Assembly (NCBI RefSeq): GCF_900491745.1
Contig: NZ_UETR01000005.1
Span: forward strand, 124,001 to 188,000
Reading direction: 5' to 3'
Length of the DNA stretch: 64,000 nucleotides
From: Amarolinea aalborgensis
GTDB taxonomy: Bacteria > Chloroflexota > Anaerolineae > SSC4 > Amarolineaceae
Part shown: positions 19,121 to 28,968 of the stretch, piece by piece
Position numbering within the stretch: position 1 is the stretch's first letter
Layout: each line of letters opens with the position of its first letter
Position numbers and translations under genes: made by a program
The notes under the pieces: model-generated
Seen by the model: only the letters and a program-made list of their open reading frames with translations
Databases searched by the model: none
Told to the model about the DNA's origin: nothing

Positions 19121-19212
19121 AAAAAAAAGCGGGCGCTGACCACCACGGGGCAGCTGCCCGCCTTTTCAGTTGCTAGATGGATACCCGGCATTCTTGCGAA
19201 CACCGGGTATCA
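19121..19212 (-). terminator. Intrinsic terminator and hairpin after the DUF11/SdrD gene
   Basis: Downstream of the minus-strand stop at 19235 there is first a perfect 9-bp stem (19204-19212 with 19181-19189, GATACCCGG/CCGGGTATC). Then comes a GCGGGC/GCCCGC stem (19156-19161 with 19129-19134) followed on the minus strand by eight T residues (19128-19121). The second is a good Rho-independent terminator for the large surface-protein gene. Confidence 0.7.
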
Positions 19213-19234
19213 GTCGTCCTCCGCAGCCGACGGG

Positions 19235-22200
19235 TTAGCGCCGGATCGAAGGGAAGAACATGCGCATGGCGCTGGCCGGCCCCAGCCGCCACGGGCCGAG
19301 CATTTCACTGCCTGGCCTTGTTGCCAGCCAGTAGAAATACTCTCTGGTGGGGACGGCTGACCGGTCGGTGAAGGAGTAGACGGCGCCTGCGCCTTGCGCC
19401 GGAATCAACGCCTCATTGATGCGTTCGCGTTCGCCATCCACGGTTGACGCTCGATAGAGATCGAAGCCTTCGACGCCATTTTCGCTCATGGTTTCCCATG
19501 TCAGCGTTGCAGCGCCGTTCTGCCAGGCGGCGTTGAAGCGATGCAGGTTGATGCCCGTCGGCCCAATGTAGCCGAAGTCCACGGACAAGTCGCATTGTCC
19601 CGCGGTCAGCGTGATGACGCGTGGGCTTGAGGTGGTGCGGACGAAATTCGGGCTGATCGAGACCGGCACACTGATTGTATAGGTGCCGGGCAGCAGGTTG
19701 CTCACCCGATAGACACCCGCAGGTGTACTGCCGCTAAGGAGCGAGGCCGTGAAGCCGTTTGGCCCTACGACCGTAATCGGTACGCCGACGATACCGGTGG
19801 ATTCAGCGCAGCTCAACGGGTTGTTCGGATCGGAACAGCCGTCTTGAACGCCATTGCCGTTGGTATCGGTGTAGATGATGTCACCCAGACAGGATGGATT
19901 CCAGAAACCAAAGTCAACCGTTGTGTTCGTCTGTCCGGGGGGCAGCGTCAACGGCGCAATATGGGTGGTGGGGTTGCCATCCGAGTCCTTCGTGTCGTCG
20001 CCGCCCTGATCCTGCGGGCTGCTGTTCCAGCCGGTGAGCACGCCTGTGCCAGTGAAGTTGTTCGGGCCAATTTCGATACAGTAGTTGCCAGCGGGCAAGT
20101 TGGAGAAGGTGTACAAGCCCGTGGGACCGGTTGTCGTAGTCGCCTGCGGCGTCCCGGTGCAGGTCGAATTGGGGTAGAGCCGCACGGTCACATTGCCGAC
20201 GCCTAGTTCGCCGGCGTCCTGAATGCCGTTGCCGTTGATGTCGTTCCAGACGAAATCGCCAATCTGGCCCGGTTTCCAGAAGCCGAAGTCAATCGTGGGG
20301 TTGTTCGCGCCGGCCGCCAGGTTGATCGCCGGGCTGTTATGCGTCACGGGGTCGCCATCAGAGTCCTTGGTGTCGTCGCCGCCCTGATCCTTGGGGCTGC
20401 TGTTGAAACCGACCAAAACGCCGGCGCCGGAGAAATTGCCGCCAGCAATCTGAACACAGTAGGTGCCAGGCAGCAGGTTGGCGAACTGATAGAGGCCGCT
20501 GGCGCTGGTAGTAGTCGAACTCTGCGCGCCGCCCGTGCAGGCGCCATTGGCGTACAGGTTGACCGTCACATTGGCCAGACCTGGCTCGCCCGCATCCTGG
20601 ATACCGTTGCCGTTGTAATCATTCCAGACAAAGTCGCCCAGACTGCTTGGGTTCCAGAAGCCAAAGTCAATCGTTGGGTTATTGACGCCCGCGGCCAGGC
20701 TAGTCGCCGGCGAGCGGTGCGTCACCGGGTTGCCATCCGAGTCGCGCGTGTCATCGCCGCCTTGATCTTGGGGACTGCTTGCCCAGACGACCAGCACGCC
20801 AGCTCCGCTGAAATTGCCAGCGGCAATTTCAACGCAGTACGTGCCAGGCACCAGGTTGCCGAAGGTGTAGACGCCGCTGGCGTTGGTTGTCGTTGTACTT
20901 TGGGGCGAGCCTGTGCACGTCCCATTGGCGTACAGGTTGACAGTGACGCCGGGAATGCCAACTTCACCCGCATCCTGAATACCGTTTGCGTTGAGATCGT
21001 TCCATACGTAATCGCCCAAGCTGGATGGGTTCCAGAAGCCGAAGTCAACCGTGTTGTTCACGACGCCGGCCGTCACAGTCGTCGGTGGAGAATGGTGAGC
21101 CGCGTCGCCATCCGAGTCCTTGGTGTCGTCGCCGCCCTGGTCCTTGGGGCTGTTGTTCCAGCCAACCAATGGCCCGGAGCCGGAGAAGTTGATACCGGCA
21201 ATCTCGATACAGTAAGTGCCAGGCACCAGATTGCCGAAGCTGTAGGCGCCGCTGCCATTCGTCGTGGTCGAATTGACCGGCGTGCCCGTACAGGAACCGT
21301 TGTTGTAAAGATAGACCGTCACATTGCTGACGCCAGGTTCGCTGGCATCCTGGATGCCATTGCCATTTAGGTCATTCCACACAAAGTCGCCCAACGTGGC
21401 TGGGTTCCAGAAACCAAAGTCAATGGTAGAATTGTTCGTTCCAGCAGGCAGGTTCGTGGCCGGACTGTTGTGCGTGACAGGGTCGCCATCCGAGTCCTTG
21501 GTGTCGTCGCCGCCTTGATCTTTGGGGCTGCTGTTCCAACCCAAGAGAACGCCCGCGCCGCTGAAGTTCGTGCTGTCCACCTGCACGCAGTACGTGCCGG
21601 GGATCAGGTTGCTAAAAGTGTAGAGACCGTTGACATTGGTGTTTGTGCTTGCCTGGGCAGTGCCAGTGCAGGCGCCGTTATTGAACAGGTTCACCTTCAC
21701 ATTGCTGACGCCCACCTCGCCGGTATCCTGAATACCATTGGCATTGACATCATTCCAAACGAAGTCGCCCAGGCTGCTGGGATTCCAGAAGCCGAAGTCA
21801 ACCGTGTTGTCGGTCACGCCTGAAGCCAAGGTCACTGGGGCATTGTGCGTGACAGGGTCGCCGTCCGAGTCCTTGGTATCGTCACCGCCTTGATCCTTGG
21901 GACTTGTGTTCCAACCGGTCAAGACGCCGGTGAAGTTACTAGGCGCAATCTGGATACAGTAGCTGCCGGGCAAGAGATCAGTGAACTGGTAGAAGCCGCT
22001 GACATTAGTCGTCTGCGTCGCTGAGGGCGAGCCAGTGCAGGTGCTGTTGGGGAACAAGTTCACCAGCACGTTCTGCAGACCAGGTTCGCTGGCATCCTGA
22101 ATCCCGTTGCCGTTGAGATCATTCCACACAAAGTCGCCGATGCGGCCAGTCACGCGGACGTTGGCTGGATCATTGGCAGTGACATTGGGGATATTAGGCA

Positions 22201-23908
22201 GCGACGTGCCGGTTGACGTGCTTGGCGTACCGGTGGCCGTACCGGTGTTCAGGGTGTCCGCGTTGAGCACAGCCGTGGTTGACACGAACGTGGAGGTGCT
22301 GCCTGGCGCCAAAGGCCCAGGGATCGTGCCGATGATGCCCGGAATCTTGTCGTCGGTGATGACGATATTGACCAGGTACGTGTCGCCGGTATTGGTGACG
22401 CGGTAGCAGTACTTGACAGTGGAGCCCGTCGGAACATTCAAGTTGTCAACCCCAGGACAGGCTCCAAATTGCGTCGTCACCGTCTTCTCCAGGGAGACCG
22501 AAGGCTTGACGATCGTCACCTGGGTGGTGCTCGTGCTGGGCGGCGGGTTACGGTCGTTCTCATCTTTGGTATCGGAGGTGATGATAAAGGCCGTGTTGAG
22601 ATTCGGTATCAGGCCGTTCGCCACGGCGGCATCGAAGACGACTGTCACGGTGAACTGCTGGCCGGGGAGCAGGTCCTGATTGAAGCCGTTAGGCGCGGCG
22701 GCAGTCAGATCGTTCCAATCAATCGTGCCCGCTGGCTCGCTGAATGAATTGGGCGTCGGCGCGGCGCTGTTGTAATTCAGATGCACCGTGTCGAACGAGT
22801 CGCGCAGGTGCACAACCATCAACTTGGTGTTACCTGTGTTGGCGACATTGATGCGGAATGTGGCTTGCCCGCCTTCCAAGACGTAGTTATTGCTCGTGAG
22901 CGTCTTGGTCACCTGGACTGTGGGGCAGGCCAACGGGACTTCGACAGCCTGCGCAATCCATTCGAGGGCGGCGCCGTTGGTGTCCTTGGATTCAACCTGC
23001 ACCGCCAGGTACTTGTGGCCAATGGGGAGGCTGGCGGTGGATGAATAGCTGTCCCAGTAATTGCCCTGGGCGCCGACAAAGGGGTTATTGGCGACCAGGG
23101 TCGCGCCATAAATGTCGCCAGGAGGCGCCACGAGGCCAGAGGTGTACCACAACGCTGATTCGTTAGTGGCAGGGTTCAGATTGCCGCCGCCGACGACTGT
23201 CTTGAGTTTGACGGTGCGCACAACGGACGCCGTATCGAATGGCCCCACCACGACCGGGATGCTGCCGACGCCGGCCGGCGGGCCGCTGCGCGTCTGCACC
23301 ATATCCATGCCCGCGTACAGGTAGACGGCCTGGCTGCCCGCGCTGACATCCCTGTAGACCACAACGAGCTGCGCGCCTTCGGTCTTCAGGACGGGCGATG
23401 TAAACGCGTTCAAGCCTGCCACCGTGTACGTGTGACTGCCGGCTGCGATGAAACTGGTTACATCGGCGCGGAAAGCCCACGCCCACTTGGCTGTCTGCCA
23501 GAAAGCAGGGCCGCCCATGTCAATGGCGACGATTGGATTGATCGCCAATGCATCGCGCTGGAATGTGATATTGGGGTCGCCGCCTGTTGTATCGGTGGAG
23601 TCATAGCCTACATAGAACAGATAGGCCTGCACCACGGTGGCAGTCGCAGGGATGGTCAACGACATCGTGCCCGACGTGGCGCCATTGAGGCCAACGCCCG
23701 TTGCGGCAACGGCGTAATTCGGATCTGCGCAGGTGCCAACCTGGTATAGCAGATCGAGGGGGGTGTCTGGGTTCCCAGCCAGGGCAATGGGCGCCTTGGG
23801 CAGCAAGAAAAGTGTTCCAACGAACATGAGCACGAACAGTGTCCGTACCACCAATTTTGCCGGGCTATCTGGCGCCCGGCGACTGGCTAAAGCCATCACG
23901 AGATGCAT
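19235..23908 (-). CDS. Giant secreted protein with DUF11-type and seven SdrD-B-like repeats
   Basis: Predicted protein of 1557 residues. Three ATGs lie in a row; 23908 is chosen because AGGAGG is 7 bases upstream (23911 and 23914 are too close). A signal peptide follows (VVRTLFVLMFVGTLFLL...IALAG). Residues about 30-330 form a domain with GTMSLTIPATATVVQAYLFY and WAFRADVTSFI, reminiscent of DUF3344. Two DUF11-like repeats follow (QVTKTLTSNNYVLEGGQATF; SLEKTVTTQFG). Seven SdrD-B-like repeats each open with a GDFVWNDxNxNGIQD variant, the last diverged (GDIIYTDTNGNGVQDG). An FnIII-like end domain (AATLTWETMSENGVEGFDLY) closes with MRMFFPSIRR. The SdrD repeats probably bind Ca2+ and form a stiff stalk. 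The protein is probably a surface adhesin. Confidence 0.9.
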   Translation of the reverse strand: MHLVMALASRRAPDSPAKLVVRTLFVLMFVGTLFLLPKAPIALAGNPDTPLDLLYQVGTCADPNYAVAATGVGLNGATSGTMSLTIPATATVVQAYLFYVGYDSTDTTGGDPNITFQRDALAINPIVAIDMGGPAFWQTAKWAWAFRADVTSFIAAGSHTYTVAGLNAFTSPVLKTEGAQLVVVYRDVSAGSQAVYLYAGMDMVQTRSGPPAGVGSIPVVVGPFDTASVVRTVKLKTVVGGGNLNPATNESALWYTSGLVAPPGDIYGATLVANNPFVGAQGNYWDSYSSTASLPIGHKYLAVQVESKDTNGAALEWIAQAVEVPLACPTVQVTKTLTSNNYVLEGGQATFRINVANTGNTKLMVVHLRDSFDTVHLNYNSAAPTPNSFSEPAGTIDWNDLTAAAPNGFNQDLLPGQQFTVTVVFDAAVANGLIPNLNTAFIITSDTKDENDRNPPPSTSTTQVTIVKPSVSLEKTVTTQFGACPGVDNLNVPTGSTVKYCYRVTNTGDTYLVNIVITDDKIPGIIGTIPGPLAPGSTSTFVSTTAVLNADTLNTGTATGTPSTSTGTSLPNIPNVTANDPANVRVTGRIGDFVWNDLNGNGIQDASEPGLQNVLVNLFPNSTCTGSPSATQTTNVSGFYQFTDLLPGSYCIQIAPSNFTGVLTGWNTSPKDQGGDDTKDSDGDPVTHNAPVTLASGVTDNTVDFGFWNPSSLGDFVWNDVNANGIQDTGEVGVSNVKVNLFNNGACTGTAQASTNTNVNGLYTFSNLIPGTYCVQVDSTNFSGAGVLLGWNSSPKDQGGDDTKDSDGDPVTHNSPATNLPAGTNNSTIDFGFWNPATLGDFVWNDLNGNGIQDASEPGVSNVTVYLYNNGSCTGTPVNSTTTNGSGAYSFGNLVPGTYCIEIAGINFSGSGPLVGWNNSPKDQGGDDTKDSDGDAAHHSPPTTVTAGVVNNTVDFGFWNPSSLGDYVWNDLNANGIQDAGEVGIPGVTVNLYANGTCTGSPQSTTTTNASGVYTFGNLVPGTYCVEIAAGNFSGAGVLVVWASSPQDQGGDDTRDSDGNPVTHRSPATSLAAGVNNPTIDFGFWNPSSLGDFVWNDYNGNGIQDAGEPGLANVTVNLYANGACTGGAQSSTTTSASGLYQFANLLPGTYCVQIAGGNFSGAGVLVGFNSSPKDQGGDDTKDSDGDPVTHNSPAINLAAGANNPTIDFGFWKPGQIGDFVWNDINGNGIQDAGELGVGNVTVRLYPNSTCTGTPQATTTTGPTGLYTFSNLPAGNYCIEIGPNNFTGTGVLTGWNSSPQDQGGDDTKDSDGNPTTHIAPLTLPPGQTNTTVDFGFWNPSCLGDIIYTDTNGNGVQDGCSDPNNPLSCAESTGIVGVPITVVGPNGFTASLLSGSTPAGVYRVSNLLPGTYTISVPVSISPNFVRTTSSPRVITLTAGQCDLSVDFGYIGPTGINLHRFNAAWQNGAATLTWETMSENGVEGFDLYRASTVDGERERINEALIPAQGAGAVYSFTDRSAVPTREYFYWLATRPGSEMLGPWRLGPASAMRMFFPSIRR
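19850..22150. repeat. Tandem DNA repeats encoding the SdrD-B-like domains
   Basis: Seven units of roughly 330-360 bp are arranged head to tail within the surface-protein gene. Each carries near-identical segments, such as the one encoding SSPKDQGGDDTKDSDGDPVT. The first six (counted from the gene's 5' end) are very alike at DNA level; the seventh is diverged. The similarity indicates recent duplication or gene conversion and makes unit number prone to change. Confidence 0.8.
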
Positions 23909-24030
23909 CATCATTCCTCCTGTTACCAATGTGTTTGCGTGCGGGCCGCAAACCATTCATTCCTTCATTCTTTGAATATCTTACTCTTGATCGAAAACAA
24001 CTGGGGGAGGACAAACTACCCTATCGTTTC

Positions 24031-24420
24031 TTAATGGCTGCATAACCTCCCCTGAGAACGGCGCAGAAGAGCCTCAGTCCGCGCCATGACCACGCGCATG
24101 CTCCATGGATACGGATGAAGGCCATCGGCGCCCATCTGGTATACACGAACGACATCGGCGCTGGCAAAAGCAGACGTTAGAATTAGTAATGGCCCCCTCC
24201 AATGCTGGCGCAGCCATTCACACAGCGCAAACATTTGCGCATCATCGCTGCGCAGCTCAACCACTGTGATCTCGCTCTGAGAAGCCACTTGCAAAATGCG
24301 TTCGCGTGAGTGACTCGCAGTCGCGATCTCCACGTGATACCCATGTTCGCGATACGCTTGAGAGAGCAAATCGGACGATAATGGTGGTTCAGTTTGAATG
24401 ATTAGAACGCGATTGTTCAC
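24031..24420 (-). CDS. Stand-alone receiver-like domain lacking the phospho-acceptor Asp
   Basis: The GTG at 24420 is chosen as start because GGAGAGGGAG lies just upstream and the domain begins at once (NNRVLIIQTEPPLSSDLL). The frame is open to 24729, but the extra 103 residues look non-coding. The 129-residue product follows the order of a CheY-like receiver: acidic/hydrophobic strand 1, strand 3 ending VVELRSDD, strand 4 LLILTSA with the conserved Thr/Ser, then the GADGLHPYP region. Where receivers have the phosphorylated Asp (VLLDL) this protein has Glu, and the conserved Lys before the final Pro is replaced by Tyr. It has no output domain. I infer a phosphorylation-independent pseudo-receiver or docking protein. 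It sits between the surface-protein gene and the C25 peptidase gene. Confidence 0.6.
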   Translation of the reverse strand: MNNRVLIIQTEPPLSSDLLSQAYREHGYHVEIATASHSRERILQVASQSEITVVELRSDDAQMFALCEWLRQHWRGPLLILTSAFASADVVRVYQMGADGLHPYPWSMRVVMARTEALLRRSQGRLCSH

Positions 24421-24750
24421 ACCATTACTCCCTCTCCGTAGACCGTGCGATGCAACATCTGTCCGAGCATGAGCTGGGCCGATAACTGAGAGGGACTGCA
24501 GAGTCGTGCGCAACGCGTGGTGTGACATGTTCAACCTACACTGCAAGCGGGGATGGACTTCCCTTTTCCACATGAAGGAAAAAGGCGCACTGCGCGTCCG
24601 CTTGCCCATTCTGCGTGAATCAGCGCCTGGCGCTCCAAACGAACGCGCGCAGCAAAGGCGGATGTCATAGATACCAAGTGTACGCATGATCGCACTATTC
24701 ATGCATGAGAAAGTATAACTTGTCAACATGTCTCGTCAAGCGAAATGACC
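24421..24750. other. Gap between the pseudo-receiver and C25 peptidase genes
   Basis: The minus-strand frame of the pseudo-receiver stays open through much of this stretch, but the encoded segment (for example TRSAPFSFMWKREVHP) shows no domain pattern. I treat it as 5' untranslated sequence. The peptidase gene ends at 24751, and no strong terminator hairpin was found between the two. Confidence 0.4.
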
Positions 24751-27700
24751 TTACTGTTGGCTTACAGGTGCCATTCCTGGCGTCAAACGGCCCATGGATG
24801 GCAAAAAGGTGACAAGCGACGTGGTCACTCGGACGTCATAGCGAAAGCCGCACCAGGGCTCTCCCCGCCCCGTGATTCGGATGAAGTATTTCCCAGTTGT
24901 TGTTGCTGTCCAATCAATGCCAGACCAACGGCTTTCTGGCAAGAAGTCATCATTCTTCGCCAGTTCGTTTCCCAGGCTATCGTACAAACCCATGATGGTG
25001 TCTCCATTTTCGGAGAGATTATAGGTTCGCAAATAGTAAGTGATGCCAGACGCGGCGTTGAACCGAATCCAATCGGCATCCCCTGCGCGATGGCAGGTGT
25101 GGTTCAACTGCACACCTGGCGCTAACAGCACGCTGGCCTGCTGCATGGTTCCATCTGGCTCATACGCATCTATGACGTTCACCAGCAGTGCGGCGCTGGC
25201 GCGGTTATTGGCAGGATTGCTGTCCAACCAGGTGGTGCTCAGGCTGGCAGCGCCGGCAAGGAGGCTCTGGCTCACCGTCAAATTCGGGTCAACAACCGCG
25301 CTGATGATGACCTGCCCGCCGCTGTTCATGGGCAAGTCCGGCAAGCGCCAGGCAAATGGCGAACCAGGCGCCGGCGTCAGCGCCGGACCGACAAACGTGA
25401 CCGTGGGCGCCAACAAGCCGCTCGGCAGCGGGAAAGTGAGGAGGCCCTGAACCGCCAGGCCAGGGCCCTGATTGCCGTAGCTGATCGTAAAGGTCACGCG
25501 GTCGCCTGGTACGATCATGCCTGTCGGCGCGGCCGCCAGGCTGACGGCCAAGTCGGCTGGCGCCACGGGAAGGATGTAGGATTGGCCGTTATTGGTCTGT
25601 GAACGCTCGCGCCAACTGGTTTGCAGACGGCCTCCGAAGGTCAGCGGCAGATCGTTTGGCGTCACCGCCAGGCTGAGCCGTGCGCTGACCTGGATCGAGC
25701 CGGACGCGCCAGGCGCCAGCGTGCCAAGCTGCCACCGATGGGGCGTGTTGGGGTCTGGGGTGATGGGAACCGACGCTTGAATCGCCACATTTTCCAGGCG
25801 ACTCGGCAGATCGAGATGCAAATACGTGTTGGGGGCAGCGGCTGGCCCTGCATTGGTGAACTGCATGGTGTAGGTCACCATGCTGCCTTGCACCAGCGGT
25901 GAGGCAGGCAGCACCTGATCGCTCACCTGCAAATCGGTGTCAATCAAAGCCACATTCATCGCCGGGTCGCCAAACAAGAGGAATGTATCAAGCAAATCGA
26001 GAAAACGAGGATCGCCCCCATAAAGGTTCACCTTGCCGGCCGTGGTGGCGTCGCCCAGGTTCGGGTTGCCATTGATGAAGACCGAGGTGTAGAAACCGCG
26101 TTCGAGGTAATCATGTCCGTGCGCCACGCCTAACCCAGTGGGCGACCAGCTCGCCACCGCGCCGCGTCCGTTGACGCGCACCACGGCCTCGCCCAAGGAA
26201 GGGAAGCGCGGATCTTGATAATAGCCGTCATAGCAGGTCATGGGGAGCATGATCGGCGTGCGTTCAGCGTTGTTCAACAAAGGCACCTGGGTCGTGCTGA
26301 AAAGAATCTCAGCCGCCCACCAGGGAATGGATGAATGTCCAACGTAGCTGATGATGAGCGCGCCTTGGTTATAAGCATTGACGATTGCCTGGCGCGTCGG
26401 CAAAGGCGAGGTGTAGGGCGGCTGCCCGTAATAGATCTTGTTCACCACGTAGGGGGGGCGCACCAGCACATCGGCCACCGCATTGGAAAGTTCCCAGAAA
26501 TTGCCCGCACTATCGGGATTGTCAGAGATAAAAAGATGGCGCATGGTCCAGTCGCCGTTGATCGGCATCGTTTCATACGCCACGATCTTGCCCACCATGG
26601 CATTGATCTCGTCATAGGTATTCACAGGCAGGCGTCCGATCGCCATGTCCGGGAGGGCGTCATCGCCGACAACTGTGACCAGCCGGTTATCCGTGGCGGT
26701 TTCACCCACATAAGGATCAACCATTTTCAGATAAGGGGGAATGAAGTTGGGCACATTGCCGCCATAGAAATTCTTGAAATCGTAATGACCATCCCCCACA
26801 AGCAGAACAAAACGCGGCGCTGGCGATTGCCAATGGTAGAAGGCGTAAGCGAGGAAGTCGTGGAGGGCCTCGGCATCGAACACGCCGCCGCTAAACTCGT
26901 CATAGACATCCTGCACATTGACGAGCGCAACCCGCAAACCCTGGCTCTGGCGCAAGTTGACCAGGGGCGTCAGCGCATCCAAGAAGTTCGCGTGGCTGAT
27001 CACAATCAGGTCTGCCTGGTTGCTCGTGGAGGCAAGGCTGGACGGCGCATCCGCGCTGACCGAGCGCGGGGCCGCAGCCAGTAGGCGGTTGATCGCAAGG
27101 TAGCGCGCCGACCGTCCACCGTCGCTGAAGCGCAGATCGGCCGTATTCCCAACCGGATCCAACGCATAGTCCGTCAAGCGCACTGGCGCAAGCGGGTTGC
27201 TCAGATCGAGCAGGATCAGGTTGCTGCCGCTGAATCCGCGCACCTGGTAGAGGGGCTGCGCGCCAGAAAACATGAACTGATCATCGAGGGCGTTGCCAGC
27301 CTGCCAGTAGCTAACCTCGTACCATTGAACATAGCCCGACTCCTGCGCCAGTCCAGTATCGGTGACGGAATTTAGTTGAAATACGTTGTTGCCTGTCTGC
27401 AGCAGGCTTTGATTGAAGACGTAGGTTTGATCGAAGGGACTCATGCCATCAAAATAGGCATGTCCAATGACGACGCCGTTGACCAAAAAGCGCAGATGAT
27501 GGTCGGGGTTGATGAAATAGTCGCTGCTTTGACCATACAACACCGGACGCAGGGTGGCGGTCAGCACGCCGCTGACATCGGGGAGCAATCCAGGCAGCGT
27601 GACCGTGATGGTGTGCGTGGGCACTTCGCCGCGCCGTCCGGTTGACCAGCTTGTCCAGTACCAATGATCCGCGCCTTCTTCACGCGGCAGATCACTCAGG

Positions 27701-28968
27701 TAAAAATGCGATTCGCGAAAGCGCAGCATTTGCCGAAACGACGATGTCGGCGCGCCGGCCTGCGGCGCCGCGGCGCGCGTCGTCATGCGCAGGCCTGGCG
27801 CAGACCCTCGCGTCAGCCAATACACATTGACATCGGTATAGTGCGACCGCATTTGTTCGCCGTAGAAAAGGATGCGATCGGTGGCGTCGAATCGGCCGTC
27901 GCTCTCGCCTTCGACCAGGATCGCCACTTCCTGCTGATCACGCCACAAACGAAAACGCCGCGGGTCGGTTGCGTCTACAGGCATGCCCGCATCGCGCAGC
28001 GTATCATAATCGAGCGCAACCAGGCCGTCATGGTCCACTTCGATACGCCAGCGCTCGCCTGTGTCCGCCGGGCGGCTGATGTTGGCCGCGGCAGGCCGGG
28101 CGTCCAGCGGAATCTGAGCCGGCGACAGGCGCCAGGCCTTGCCTTGCTCATAGTTCAACACCTGGCTGCGCAAGATAGACTCGTAGGGCGATACCGAAGC
28201 GGCGTCGGTCGCCATGACCGGCTGTCCAATGAAGTCTACTCGAACCTGCAGATGACGTACGATGCGCAGCGTGCGCTGTGCAAGATTGACCTGGAATGGG
28301 TGCAGCGACACACTGACGACGCGTTGGTCACGCAGGTAACCGTCGCTGTCCACACTGACAAGACCATCCGGCAGCCAGGCATTGCGCTGCGCAACCTGAT
28401 CGTCGAGCACGTACGAGTCATCGAGGCCGGCTGGCCGGCCGGTGAAACTCTCGTCGGACGGCGGCAGCGCTGGGCGCGCCGACGTATGGGGAACCGGCGC
28501 CAGCAAGCCATTCAGCCCGACAGTCTCCTCATCTGAACGCAGGACCGTGACCTGGATGGTCGCTCCAGCCAGCGCCGCCAACAGGACGCGGCGCACCGGA
28601 ATCTCCGGCGCTCCAGGGTCGCCCATCGGCGTGGTATCCGGGGCGGTGAGGCGCAGAAAGTCGGCGCCATCGAGCGTCACCGGCGCCATCTGGTAGGCGT
28701 TCGTGCTGAGATCGAGAATCAGCCCCGTGGCCCCGGTCGTCATCTGCAAGGAGTTGCCGCCGGCGTCGGCCGCAGGCAAGGTCGTCGTGGGCGCGTTGGC
28801 GGGCGACAAGGCAGCCGCAGTCGGGCGAAAGAGAAACACAAGGAGTAGGCTGGCCGCTAACACGCCTGTGACGCCCAAGCTGGAAGCAAACCTGGCAATG
28901 ATCGTTCTGGCCCGCTGGTCGCGCTTGACCGGCAGTCGGCGCATGGGCAATCCAAATTGTGTGCGCAT
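24751..28968 (-). CDS. Secreted C25-family (gingipain-type) cysteine peptidase with DUF11-type and PPC domains
   Basis: Predicted protein of 1405 residues. The ATG at 28968 follows AAAGG and opens a basic region plus membrane segment (LGVTGVLAASLLLVFLF). Residues about 80-300 resemble a propeptide. The C25 catalytic region is about 650-1010, with DLIVISHANF, VNVQDVYDEFSGG, RFVLLVGDGHYDF, ETATDNRLVTV and LPDMAIGRLPV. Catalytic-type His878 lies in SYVGHSS and Cys912 in MTCYDGYY, followed by GRGAVASWSPTG. Then come two DUF11-like repeats (about 1030-1270) and a PPC domain (YEPDGTMQQASVLLAPG, GDADWIRFN). The C-terminus has FLPSMGRL. It should be an exported protease acting on surface or environmental proteins; related proteins also serve as type IX/U-type sortases elsewhere. 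A broken paralogue lies at 15244-18228. Confidence 0.9.
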   Translation of the reverse strand: MRTQFGLPMRRLPVKRDQRARTIIARFASSLGVTGVLAASLLLVFLFRPTAAALSPANAPTTTLPAADAGGNSLQMTTGATGLILDLSTNAYQMAPVTLDGADFLRLTAPDTTPMGDPGAPEIPVRRVLLAALAGATIQVTVLRSDEETVGLNGLLAPVPHTSARPALPPSDESFTGRPAGLDDSYVLDDQVAQRNAWLPDGLVSVDSDGYLRDQRVVSVSLHPFQVNLAQRTLRIVRHLQVRVDFIGQPVMATDAASVSPYESILRSQVLNYEQGKAWRLSPAQIPLDARPAAANISRPADTGERWRIEVDHDGLVALDYDTLRDAGMPVDATDPRRFRLWRDQQEVAILVEGESDGRFDATDRILFYGEQMRSHYTDVNVYWLTRGSAPGLRMTTRAAAPQAGAPTSSFRQMLRFRESHFYLSDLPREEGADHWYWTSWSTGRRGEVPTHTITVTLPGLLPDVSGVLTATLRPVLYGQSSDYFINPDHHLRFLVNGVVIGHAYFDGMSPFDQTYVFNQSLLQTGNNVFQLNSVTDTGLAQESGYVQWYEVSYWQAGNALDDQFMFSGAQPLYQVRGFSGSNLILLDLSNPLAPVRLTDYALDPVGNTADLRFSDGGRSARYLAINRLLAAAPRSVSADAPSSLASTSNQADLIVISHANFLDALTPLVNLRQSQGLRVALVNVQDVYDEFSGGVFDAEALHDFLAYAFYHWQSPAPRFVLLVGDGHYDFKNFYGGNVPNFIPPYLKMVDPYVGETATDNRLVTVVGDDALPDMAIGRLPVNTYDEINAMVGKIVAYETMPINGDWTMRHLFISDNPDSAGNFWELSNAVADVLVRPPYVVNKIYYGQPPYTSPLPTRQAIVNAYNQGALIISYVGHSSIPWWAAEILFSTTQVPLLNNAERTPIMLPMTCYDGYYQDPRFPSLGEAVVRVNGRGAVASWSPTGLGVAHGHDYLERGFYTSVFINGNPNLGDATTAGKVNLYGGDPRFLDLLDTFLLFGDPAMNVALIDTDLQVSDQVLPASPLVQGSMVTYTMQFTNAGPAAAPNTYLHLDLPSRLENVAIQASVPITPDPNTPHRWQLGTLAPGASGSIQVSARLSLAVTPNDLPLTFGGRLQTSWRERSQTNNGQSYILPVAPADLAVSLAAAPTGMIVPGDRVTFTISYGNQGPGLAVQGLLTFPLPSGLLAPTVTFVGPALTPAPGSPFAWRLPDLPMNSGGQVIISAVVDPNLTVSQSLLAGAASLSTTWLDSNPANNRASAALLVNVIDAYEPDGTMQQASVLLAPGVQLNHTCHRAGDADWIRFNAASGITYYLRTYNLSENGDTIMGLYDSLGNELAKNDDFLPESRWSGIDWTATTTGKYFIRITGRGEPWCGFRYDVRVTTSLVTFLPSMGRLTPGMAPVSQQ

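Noticed and set aside
20339..21370. Long plus-strand open frame (343 codons) opposite the SdrD-type repeats
   Set aside because: It is the antisense shadow of the repetitive surface-protein gene; the minus-strand frame has the signal peptide, ribosome-binding site and domain motifs.
26335..27084. Plus-strand open frame of 249 codons inside the C25 peptidase gene
   Set aside because: Antisense shadow of the catalytic region, whose motifs and catalytic residues are clear on the minus strand.
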